Shown here one piece after another: positions 21,548 to 32,041 of a DNA stretch of 64,000 nucleotides (position 1 is its first letter; each line of letters begins with the position of its first letter). The notes under the pieces were generated by a model that was not told the DNA's origin, made no database searches, and saw only the letters and a list, made by a program, of their open reading frames with translations. Origin of the DNA: Echinometra lucunter (Eukaryota; Echinodermata; Echinoidea; Camarodonta; Echinometridae); contig CM057162.1 of the NCBI GenBank assembly GCA_029962745.1, positions 17,100,282 through 17,164,281 of the forward strand. The letters run 5' to 3'. The position numbers and the translations under genes were made by a program.

Positions 21548-22936
21548 TAGAAACCTCCGTGTCCATGGTTTCTGTAGTATTTTCCCAATTTTGATGTCAG
21601 TTTTTTTCGATCCCGTTACATTGTCCACCCGTGCCTTTTTTTTCAAATAGAAAAAAAAAAATAGAGTTGCCATTGTTCTCATTTTTTCTGTTTCAGTTCG
21701 GCATGTTGCATCCAACAAAGAAAACTGGTTGAAAAGAGTTGAAGATGTCGTCTGGTTATGCTTGACGAAGGGGCCATACGGTAGATCGGGACGGTCTGTA
21801 GAATATATTGATTAGAACTGTGTAATCCTCATCTAGCATCATATGTGACCCTCGACCACAAAAAGGCCAATAACTCGGAAATGTATCATTTTTTACATTT
21901 AAACATGGTTTAAAGCCTGGACCTTAAGCTTTTGAATGATGTATAGTCTTCCTTTTCAAGACCATGCAAACCTACGAAATTACAATGAGAATGGGAGCTT
22001 GTCAGACAGGCTAATCACCATAAAAATAGAGAAAATAGGATGTAACTAGGATCTGAGTGATAATTCAGTGCGATACTGGTGTCTTATTGTTTGTTTCACT
22101 AAAATAATGAATGAAAAGTCCCTAGTACTGACTACGAAAGGATTTCCAGATTAGGCTCAAACTTGGAATACTTGAAAAAGGAGATATACTTCTCTGGTTG
22201 TTTAGATTTTCCAAGCCACAGAGTGAATTATTCTTGAGTTATGTACGTTAATTTGGATGGTTTTACAGAGGATGCTTGTATACCTGAATTTGAAAATTCG
22301 CCCCCTTCTTCCATAGTGGTCATTTCCAATCAAAGAAAAAGCACATTTTTTTTTAAAATAAAAGATTGCTCCCAAATTTGGTCATATTGCAGATCAATAA
22401 TAGAACTATCAGAAAATATAAGAAACCTAAAACTAACTTTTCAAACGCAATCTCTATCTTAGCTATTTATTCTTAACCTCACATTGCGACTTATTGGTCG
22501 TTTTATAAGGGGGGATGCTGGGGTTACATAAGGCTCTTTCGCAGTTTGCGAAACAGGGGCGAGAAACCTAGCCAACGTTATCAAACCATGCTTAAGGGTA
22601 GTTGCTTTACCCATTAAACAGGCCAACTGCGCAAAAAATGCTAATCGTTCTATTGAAATATAAATCCATTTAAAATATACGAATGAAATAGCTTAATCAC
22701 AATAATAAACAACAACAAAAAATATTTGCCATTCTCGGCTCATATTTGAGGCCTAAGGCTAACACGACGTAACGGAAGTCTTATTTATTCAGCTTTTGAC
22801 AAAGTAAATTGCTCTTCGTCAAAACTTGTGTTCTCCAAATATTACCGAAGCACCTGCCTCGCTTGTTTGGAACGTCATCTTTATTGCACGAATATAGGTG
22901 GAAAGTACAATCGTTTGTTTAAAACTATGTTCTTAC
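21548..22936. other. Downstream flank of gene B, nothing assigned
   Basis: No exon homologous to the later gene A exons (third Ig to cytoplasmic tail) was found here, so gene B appears truncated or its 3' exons are unrecognisable. A short open frame at 22241-22462 has no motif. Confidence 0.45.
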
Positions 22937-23424
22937 AAAGGACATTAAAGTAGCCTGATGATGTGGCACTGCTGATCAGTTCCCGATGCGATGCTTTACA
23001 ACGGACGGCCTTCCCATCATCATATCTGGTTGGTGTTACCGTAGCCATTCTTTGAGAGACATAGCTGTCACATTGCAAAACATCATACTGATCTTTGATG
23101 ATGAAATCTACATCGTCTGGTATTTCCCATTCAATTGACCCAGGAGGTCTTGCCCCCTCAATTACCAGTGATGGAGTCGAGGCCGGTGGTTGCGAGTCAC
23201 GAGGCCGCTGGATAAAAATTTCTCTCATAGACTTTGTACACGTGACTCGGACCGAGGCCAAGGCCAAGGCCGGCAAAATGTGGCCTCGAGGCCGGCCTCG
23301 ACTCCATCCCTGTCAATTACACATGTGATGTTATACGGCTCATCGACAGCCATTGTCAAAGAAGCATTGTTGTGGTATCCATGGAGGTTAACGTCGTCAC
23401 GTATGAAAACTCTTGTTGGCGGGG
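22937..23424 (-). pseudogene. Gene B: C2-type Ig exon split by a MITE
   Basis: Acceptor TTTAATAG|CCCC and donor GTCCTTT|GTAAG bound a C2-set Ig exon homologous to 5603-5941 and 61849-62175: PPTRVFIRDD, NITCVI (first cysteine), EGARPPGSIEWEIPDD (tryptophan), CDSYVSQRM, AVRCKASHREL (second cysteine). Between NITCVI and EGARPPG lies a 147-bp insertion (23166-23312) plus an 8-bp duplication. The exon is 488 nt; removing 155 nt leaves 333, exactly 111 codons. The insertion length (155 nt) shifts frame, so this exon is inactive unless splicing removes it. Confidence 0.88.
23158..23320. mobile_element. hAT-type MITE with 8-bp target duplication
   Basis: The element is 23166-23312 (147 bp). It begins CAGTGATGGAGTCGAGGCCG, and the reverse complement of its right end is CAGGGATGGAGTCGAGGCCG. 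It is flanked by TCAATTAC at 23158-23165 and 23313-23320. CAG-starting ends and an 8-bp duplication are hAT features. The interior is rich in GGCC. It lies inside the gene B Ig exon. Confidence 0.92.
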
Positions 23425-23765
23425 CTATTAAAGAGACATACAAAAAAAAAAGTTTAATAGTGACCTGAATTTTTTATAACTTGGAATCTATATTCACAAA
23501 CCTAGTTTACTTTGATGGCCATTCTTGGAATGTATGTCATGTTGTCTTGATGAAATATCTAATTCGATTCCATTACATTATTTTCAATATGTTCTTAGCC
23601 ACTAATGCAATCTCGTAATTCCGAAAAAAACAAAGTTGGCCATATGACTTTAGACGTAGAAAAACACAAGACATGTGGCAATATTTCTAAATGGGTAACA
23701 TCTCACATTAAATAGATCAAGTAGTGACCTTGTTTTCATAAGAGCATGAACAAAAAGGGAACTGG

Positions 23766-23822
23766 GTTGGCCGGAATAGTACTGTACTATTCCGGCCAAC
23801 ACATTGCTGTAACAGCAATGTG
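23766..23822. repeat. Two abutting perfect palindromes
   Basis: Arms GTTGGCCGGAATAGTAC (23766-23782) and its reverse complement (23784-23800) have a 1-nt loop. Directly adjoining are CACATTGCTGT (23800-23810) and ACAGCAATGTG (23812-23822), also with a 1-nt loop. They lie in the intron between the gene B V and C2 exons. Confidence 0.9.
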
Positions 23823-23938
23823 CCTTTTAGTGAATAGGCACTTTTTCTACCCCTATTTATGGCGAACTGGTTTAAGGTGATTTCATTTACTGACTACGCC
23901 CAGAAATCCTTACACAATTCCAATCTCACTATATTTAC

Positions 23939-24272
23939 CAGGTGGCTGTATTTTTAAGAGAAAGCTACTTGATCCCCCGTACGTGTAATATTGTATTGCA
24001 AGTGTTGTCGTTACTTTGCATTGGTAAATGCCGCTGTCCTCTATTCGTGCCAGTAGAGTCTGTGCTGAAGTTGAACTTAGTTGAATTTGAAATTATCACA
24101 TCACAGGAGGCGCTAAAACAAGTTTCAGAAGCCAGTACAGTTTTATTATCGTATATCCAGAGAACGAATCGGTTGTCGGACGAAGGTTTGTAAGTGCAAG
24201 CTAGGGTAATGTTTTCCCCAGCCACTGGAAGCACATTTGCGCGGACGGAAACTGCAACATTACCCCGGCAGG
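23939..24272 (-). pseudogene. Gene B: V-type Ig exon with frameshift
   Basis: Acceptor AAATCTTCCAG|CCTG, donor CCACCTG|GTAAAT. The frame from the acceptor encodes CRGNVAVSV, LPVAGENITLACTYKP (first cysteine) and FVLWIYDN (tryptophan), then a pair of extra cysteines (TCFSASCDV). After FNFSTDS the expected D-S-G-I-Y-Q-C motif (EDSGIYQCKVTT) is in a different frame. The exon is 334 nt, 2 short of a multiple of three, consistent with a 2-nt deletion near 24050. The frame as it stands ends at a TAG near the donor. An assembly error is the alternative explanation. Confidence 0.75.
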
Positions 24273-24318
24273 CTGGAAGATTTAAAAGTTTTGCAAACGT
24301 ATAGACATCAAATCATTT

Positions 24319-24404
24319 TGAAAATTGCAGAAAATAATAATATTATTATTATATTATTAATATTATTAATACTATTATTATTATATTATTAATAAATAAT
24401 AATT
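24319..24404. repeat. (TTA)n/(ATA)n microsatellite
   Basis: About 85 bp of imperfect ATT/ATA units in the first intron of gene B. Confidence 0.85.
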
Positions 24405-24824
24405 GAACGAGAGTTATGCTGCGAGAGGCCGTAATTACAGTTACTAAGAATACATATCAAAATAAGGTCCGTGTCGGATCAGAAACCCTTTTCTAAACAC
24501 CCTACCTTTTTAATATTTGTTTCCCACTAAGACTTTCTTAAAGCTGCAGTGTCAGGTATAAACTTCTCATGTAGCATATTCTTTAGTAACGGGCATGGAA
24601 CGAACCACAATGCATTTGAATCTTATGTATTCATACGTGAGTAAGTCAATTTCATTAAAAACAACTGATGCCTTGGCCTGAAAATTTATTTTTTGATTGG
24701 ATTTCTTTTTAAAGGTTTATGTTTTTTTAACACTGTCAGTAATTTCCTGACAGCTTTTTTTTCACTCTCACTTGATCCCTGGCTCAACGAGTTATCTCTT
24801 AGCTTTCCGTAAATTATTACGTAC

Positions 24825-24897
24825 CTGGAAGGGCAAACTGACAAATCAAGGAAGCAGTCAGTGCAAGCCAACGAAACACGATAAAACAAGACGCCAT
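24825..24897 (-). CDS. Gene B: signal-peptide exon
   Basis: ATG at 24897 in context AACAATGGC. The exon encodes about 24 residues: MASC, a hydrophobic core (FIVFRWLALTASLICQFAL), then PG with the last codon split (phase 1) at CCAG|GTACGT. The length, hydrophobicity and phase-1 donor fit a signal-peptide exon that feeds the V-type exon at 24272. An upstream TTCGCAG at the 5' side could be an acceptor for a 5' UTR exon. It is open itself, but the downstream exons are broken. Confidence 0.65.
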
Positions 24898-26936
24898 TGT
24901 TATCTGCGAACTTTTGTCACTTAATTTTTTTATGCTGTTGAGCCTTCATACGGGAGCATTCATATTCTGTTTCCTCTTTCACTGCGTGTTAAAACAATAT
25001 AATATATGAACATCCAATAATTATTCTTTCTCCCAAGAATCAAAACGATAAATACGTGAGAAAGGCCCAATATACTAAGGCTAAATCCGAAAGTGAAAGC
25101 GACGATGTCAAGACAGTCACTGAAGTGTTAAACGAAATATTTAAGTTATACGTCATTCTGGCATAGAGGGAGACATGATCAAAAAAGAATTCATTAGCTT
25201 TGAGACTAAGATAAATGCACTAATTGCAGAATAATTTTAAGTTAATATAAGAGTCCCTCTGACATACATACCATATTCCAATTCACTGGGTTCAGTTCAC
25301 CTTTGGTAGTTATACAAGATACAAGGTTCAACACAACTCCACAGAAAGATTTTATTTCTTTCTGTGTGCAATACACTATTTTTCATGTATTACACTGAAA
25401 CACTGCCATATGTGTTTTCTTGGTTAAGCACGAGTATGTGGGTGCTCGCAAGGGCGTGTGTGTGCGTCAAAGTGTGGGAAGGAGGGTATTTGTACACTCC
25501 CAACCCCCTATCTAAAACGTGAGAGATTATATACCCTCGTCCATCCGAGATTTAAGCCATCGCGAATGACATACTTTTTCGGGTTAAATTGCCAATTTTA
25601 GGTGCACATTTTTCACGTTTTTCTAAGTCGTGGCTCCTGCTTTTAACCCGTTGGCTTCCGAATTCTTTCATTCCCATAGAATCAATTTAGTGAACATTGT
25701 TGACGGTCCGGTTGCAGTTGCAAAGGTTTTAAATTATTTACAGTATAGGTTGAATGTCGAAGATGCAATGAGATATTTTTTTCCATGGGCTTTTATACAT
25801 GCATCTTTTTTATTTTTAAATTGTGCCCACCCTTTCGACATATTTCTTTCTACACCCTTATGATCTAAACAAAGCCCTGAGGAAGACCAGCTTGTCTTAA
25901 TGTCAACGTGTTTTATATCTTGCCATTTTTATCCAGTATTATTTCCGTTTTTATGTTATGTTATTTCGTTATGCCTTTTTATCATGCCATGCTTTTTATC
26001 TATTTTGCATTATCATATTTTTGATTGTTTTTATGCTGATCAGGCCACTCTGTATGAATAATTGCTAATAAATAAATAGATAGATAAATAAATAAATCAA
26101 TCAATAAATGATTCCTATAAAGCCAGTATATAGTTTGGTGATGCATGAAGCTTACGGTATTCACTTCCCTTTGGATTATAAGATCTCTATATTTCAATAT
26201 TCAAATGTTTATTATCTTACATGAAATATCTTGAATTGATTATTGATTGTCCTGTGATATGAAAATGCATCGTAATTCGGCCTTGCCGTTGTGATGTTTG
26301 ATTTTATTAATAAACCAACTATCTATCTAGCTATCTCTGTCTTTTAGAGTTTTTACAAAAGGAAGAAAGTTCAACTCTAACCTAATAGATCATACTACAA
26401 GGACTAATTTACACCAGCGGAGATGTCCATTATAAAACAAGGGCTTGCCACATAATTCATCTTATGCACACAGTTAAATTAAATATCAAGTGAAGTTTTT
26501 CGAAATAAGCATTTTAATCCTGGTCACTCGTTTTGCAAAGGTTGGTCCGTAAGTTATATCCCAAAACCTTTTTTCTTTCAAAATCCCAAATGGGACTTGC
26601 AAGTAGACCTGCATGTTACAAAAACTGTCAACCACAGACATTATACAGACAGATAATGTCGGTATAGCATGTCTAGTGAAAAGACTTTCATGTCTGTCCC
26701 GTCGGATTTAGCCAATAAACATGCCAAAATGGACGAAGGGGATCACTGGGATCATACTTTGAAAAAGGAAAAGGTTTCCTAATTCTGAATATTGCTGTGT
26801 TACTCCTTAGGTTCATTACTTCCGATGTTCGTTTAGCCAAAGGTTTATGATTCCGAAAATAAAACTGATATTTTTCTAGAGATTCGTTATCGAGAAAGTC
26901 AAATAGGGTTCATTTTGAATAATAGGGTTCTTTTAA
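24898..26936. other. Intergenic, nothing assigned
   Basis: AT-rich with short microsatellites (AATA repeats near 26068-26110). An open stretch at 25630-25863 has no motif and no splice context. Confidence 0.45.
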
Positions 26937-27344
26937 CCCATTCGTGACAGAGGTCCACATTTTGTGGTTTGGCCTAATATCTTTTGATGCAAAGTCCTAA
27001 AAATCATACCAAATACATGAGCAGAAAGAGCAAAAAATTCTACACAAACTGTGCCCATTTTGGTTGCATCAATATTCGTTGTTTGATGCTGAAATTTTTT
27101 TAAAGGAAAATAAGCATTAAAATCCTTAAATTGGCAATGTGATAGAAGGTTTAAAATCACCGTTTTCCCCTGCAAATTGGCAACTTTTTGACTTCTCATC
27201 ATAATTTCTGTCAATTTATATTCATTTCAGATACATGTCGTTATATAAGAAAAATGTAGCAATAAAATAAAAATGTTGGTGTTGCCAATTTGAAGAATAA
27301 AAGCTGATCAAATTAGGCTTTAAATAATTCCTGTCACGAATGGG
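26937..27344. mobile_element. piggyBac-type MITE
   Basis: The 408-bp element has terminal repeats CCCATTCGTGACAG/CTGTCACGAATGGG, flanked on both sides by TTAA (26933-26936 and 27345-27348). TTAA duplication and CCC-starting ends are piggyBac features. No transposase reading frame; the minus-strand open stretch inside has no motif. Confidence 0.85.
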
Positions 27345-30040
27345 TTAAAACCACCAGAATTAAAATTCAGAAAATGATGTGGGGTTCTGTTTCTTGTAAA
27401 TAAATCAATACAGAATACTGGCCGCGGGACGAATGGTTAAAATACCGGACTATCCCCTTAGAATACGGGACGTCTGGTCACCTTGATTTCTACATTATCT
27501 TTAAATCCATTATCAAGAGTAGCGCCATGAGGACACGTTATGACCTAGTACAGATTAAGGATAAGTCAGGTCATTGATATTAGCTTCAGATGACTAATTA
27601 CTGAAATCACCGTCCTTTTCTCTGAGTTTTTCGAAAGAAAGAGAAAATGGGCATAGTATTGGCACATCTTGACATTACAACAAAAAGCACCAAGCTAATT
27701 TGAAAGTCAGATAATTATATAGCTTTAAAAGGGATTGCTGTGCCTGAGAAACGTTTGAAAGTACCTTGTTTATACCGTAGTCTGTTGTTCCTCAAACTTA
27801 GCCTTGAAAATCATGAAAATCATTATTCTTTAAAAAAAAGCAAACCTATATATATATCATACATGGGGGTTTTCAAGCGACTAGTATATGAAAAGTGTGA
27901 GACACTCCATACTTCTAAAAATAGAAAATCAAAAGTAGACATAGTAATGACACCTGATGGAGTATTAGCTAAGAAAAAGCGTAGCCCATTTTTTTATAAT
28001 TTGGTGAATATACCCTAAAATTGCATGGGGGGGTGCGGGGCGGGGTCAAAATTTCTTTTAAAAATTAAAAAATACAGCATTAAGGACAATAGTATGACCA
28101 TGTAGTATAATCTGTTATCATTGAATTCTGTTTTATAAGTACAAACAAGGTAAATATGACCAGCAGCGAAAATTTGAAAGAAAAGGATGGCGTCGTTTTA
28201 CCTAGGTTAAATATTGACGGATTTATTAAGAAAGGGCTACAAAGGACTCATTGGGGGTGAGTTGGTAAAATCACAGATAAGAATTGTGGAGCAGTGTTGC
28301 GCATATTTTTGTGAATGCTTCAAAGAACTGGATCAACTTTTAACAATGAGTCCAGTTTGCCAACCCCCACCTTCCACTTCCAGCTTGATTCTCTCAGACC
28401 ATACAATGAAAATTATTATGGTAATAAATTATCAGTAAATAGTAACCATTTCCAATGCCACAATTCAAATCGAATTTTAACGAATTCAGATAGTATGAAT
28501 ATAGCTTTTTTCACGGAACTTGCTATGCGCTAGGGAATCTTCTTTTAAAGCTTAATATCCTCCATAATGTTCAGTTTCTTGTTAATTCCCCGCCCTCATC
28601 GCAAAATATTAATGATGAATTTCAAATTGCCTCCTCCGAATTAAACAACAATTTAATAGGGGGAAAGCAAGCGCTAATTGGCCTTTTAATCCAAAATCAA
28701 ATATTTCTGAGCTTTCATTTCAAAAAAAGATACTTCAAAGATGAGCAAGTAAGCTATTTCTTTACAAACAAGGGCGTTACAATATTTTTTAAAAATCTCT
28801 ACAACAGAAAAAAAAAATGCATGTAGTGTTACATCAATTCATATAAGAAGTTTCACTAGTTGATCACTTATAAGAACTGCTAACATAATCCAATGATTTT
28901 TAGAAAAATAATTCATAGCTAATCTAGTATTTTAGTGACCGTTATATAGGGTGAAATATTAGCAATTACATTTTTTTTTATTAAAGTAACCAAAAAAAAA
29001 AAACAAAAAAAAACGTCGGTTAACATACTAGCCAATGAAGTTTGGTTAGTACTCGGTTGGTGCTAAACCAAATCAATGGCCTCCAAAGTATGCTATCAAA
29101 TCTGATGCACTTTGATTATTCAGTTTGTCAAACCAAATAAATGACCAAACACCATTAGTTATAATATTGATTTGAAATAAAATCATGGTTAATGTACATC
29201 AACTATGTTTTGTAGAAATGCTGGCAAGATTCCCTTATGGCGGTTGATATTTGACAATAAAATGGAAACAAGCCACAACCATATCATATCATTTTTCATT
29301 TGTGGGTGGTTGGCTTTCAGTAGGTATCAATGTTAAATTTCGGAATTCAGACGAAGAAAAAAAAACAGGGAATGAAAACTTTCATGGATGTACAAAAATA
29401 TATGTTCAAAAATATTGTATACAATAATGTGGATTGTTTAGGCTACTCATTTCTCACTGTAAAAGCAGAGACTACGATAACATCATAGTGGACAATAAAC
29501 GTTTTACCTATAGCTCTTTGATCCAACCGGTATAATTATTTCATTATTTATTTTTAGTTCATTCGTTATATTTATCATAATTCTTGGATTATTACCCATT
29601 TTTCAAATGAATACGTAAACACGGGAAATGGTTTGGTGTATGGGGAAATTACAATCCAACTCCCCCCTTTTTTTCAAGAAAAACCCGTGCAGTTTAGGGT
29701 ACCAGTATTAAGTTTGTACCGGTTGATTACACTTTCTTCACTTCACATACTATAAATGCAACGAATGTGATCCATTTTTCTTCCTAATATTCTTACGTTT
29801 AAATAAGTATAATGGAAGATGAACACTGAATAACTGAAAACTCGGTTATCAGGGGATAAACATAGTATGACTGTATTCCTGCACCGCATGCGTAATCATA
29901 ACAGGCTACTTGAAAATGTAAATATTTATGACCTGTTAAAGACAATAACTTAGAAGAACAGACCATTTGCCGAGGTGTAAAGACAGATGCATTGGTGTTC
30001 GTCTTCTTTGCCGTCCTGGTGATGGGGCGGGTCACCTCAC
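27345..30040. other. Intergenic, nothing assigned
   Basis: Short open stretches on the plus strand (27740-28018, 28214-28533) show no domain. Poly-A tracts occur at 28986-29011. Confidence 0.45.
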
Positions 30041-30044
30041 TCAC

Positions 30045-30400
30045 CTGCCAGTGTCACGGGATGGATGGGATGCGGGTTGCTTGCTGGAGTGGCTGCTCAG
30101 TCGGGCGAGCGTCGACGATAGTGACTGCTAGGCTGGGCAATTTGCACTCTGTTTGATAGGGTGCGGTGTTTTGTGGAAGGGATAGCGCGTTTGCATGTGT
30201 TTGCATGAATAGACCCACCTTGCTTATTCTAACCCATACATCATGCACACGTATTTCGGTGGGACACATATTTACCACTAGCAATGTGGAAATTGACCAT
30301 AACAAAGCCTTTCCTTCCAATCCCTTTTTAGAGCGATAGGCAATTCTTTTACTTGCTAGGGTAGCAAACGGGGTATATAGGCAAAAATCCATTCTCCCCC
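30045..30400 (-). promoter_or_regulatory. Possible minus-strand promoter and 5' exon
   Basis: TATATA at 30374-30379 lies in a locally GC-richer segment. Downstream on the minus strand a strong donor CTGGCAG|GTGAGTGAGG occurs at 30045. It could be a 5' untranslated exon for gene B, whose signal-peptide exon is about 5 kb further down. There is no direct evidence of transcription. Confidence 0.2.
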
Positions 30401-30944
30401 ACTTTCTGCACCTGTCTTTCCTTTATTATAGGATGCTCCCGCTCTTAGTATCATGCTATCTGCATTACTGATCATGTGATAGTCCTATCAAGCATTATCA
30501 GAGGTGTCCCTTTCCCTTCAGTTTTATTTACATACGTTCACATTTTATGCAGTATTATACTCATATGACAATTGGTTGGTATGATTCAGAGGTAATGGAA
30601 GCAAACATATGGACTGTAATGCTTAAACAAATAAGGGTTATAGTACTATTGTAGGTAGTGAGAACGTAGCAGATGTTCTATCATTATTATCATATTTGTT
30701 TTTACTTTACCCCAACCCCCCTCCCCCATTATAATTTTTTTTTTCCATAATTTTTAATTTTTGGTGTTTTTTGTGTTTTTCCTTCTTGCTCGTGTTTTTA
30801 TGACCTGCCCTTCCCCCCCCCCAACTCCCCTTGGCAAGTCCGCCCCTAAATAATCTTGGATCACAATCGAAGGATTCAGTGATGGATAAGGAATATATCA
30901 TTTAATGCCACTCTACCGTGTTACCATAGGTGTGCAAAATATCT

Positions 30945-32041
30945 CCTGTTTCATTTCATTTCATCTCATTTATTCGTCCATCTCAATATAAAAATGAACA
31001 TTTTACATGGGATTTTTGTTTTACAAAGCACGAAGGCAAACATCTATGTGACCATAGTTGCTAACATAATATTCAAAACATGCAGAAAATCAAGTGTAGC
31101 GAGAGAGAAGGCAAAGAGAAGGAGTGTAAGAGAATAAGAGAAGAGAGACGAGTATAATAGCGAAAAGTCTAAGTGAGAACAAGAAAAAGTACAAAAAGGG
31201 AAGAAAGAGGAAAACAGATTCTAAGGGAAAGCATGGAGGGGGAGAGAAAGAAAGAAAGAGAGAGAGAGCTGAGATACAAAATCTAAAAACTATACAATGC
31301 TAAGAGAGAGAGAGGGAGAGAGAGAGGGGGGGGGGAAGGGGAAAAGTAGAGAAAAGAGAGCCGACAAGAAGTATAAAACATTAGTAAATATGACTGTAAA
31401 AATGTAAAATATCAAATACAATATAGAAGCGTGTATTCATAGATACTTACAGCTATAATGATTATATTATTACCATTACTGAACCTAGATTATTAAAGAA
31501 ATGAAACTCGCTATTTAAGCATATATCATATTGCACAAATTCCGTTACTATTTACAAATTACAGCTATGTTGATTAGATTATTGAAATTATTACAATAAC
31601 AAAAAAACAACAACAAAATCAGTAGCGATTACTGCATGCATTAGAATATTACATTACACTAAAATTAAATTATATCTTAATAAAAAAAATATTACTCAAC
31701 ATAAAGCATTAAAAATTTACACGTTGATAGAAGGCAAGAAGAATGGGAAGGAAGCATTATTACAATGAGCACAACATTTCAATAATACATTAGTAACATT
31801 AATTGTATGCATTATATTATTTACCATTAAAAAAAACCATTAGATTAATTAAATTATTACATTAGCATTAAACATTTGAAAATCAGCACTTTGTTAAAAG
31901 GCAAGAAAAAATAATAGGAAGCATCAGAAAGCTAAGTGACCCGACTCCTAGCTTTATCAATTTGAGAACATGACAGTTCAGCGGGTCTGGTCAAAGACAC
32001 GTATGGAAAATGGAAGGAAAGAGTTCAAATGGCGATTTGTC
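30945..32041 (-). mobile_element. Probable 3' region of LINE 2
   Basis: Starts (as 3' end on the minus strand) with GTTTCATTTCATTTCATCTC, a terminal short repeat of the kind that ends CR1/L2-like elements. It then has a GA-rich tract (31226-31332) and AT-rich sequence up to the end of the RT-region coding remnant. The link to LINE 2 is by adjacency. Confidence 0.4.
31226..31332. repeat. GA-rich simple repeat
   Basis: (GA)n and GAAA/GGGA units with a G10 run near 31327-31336. Confidence 0.8.

Noticed and set aside
26933..27214. 93-residue minus-strand open frame
   Set aside because: It lies wholly inside the piggyBac-type MITE and has no transposase motif.
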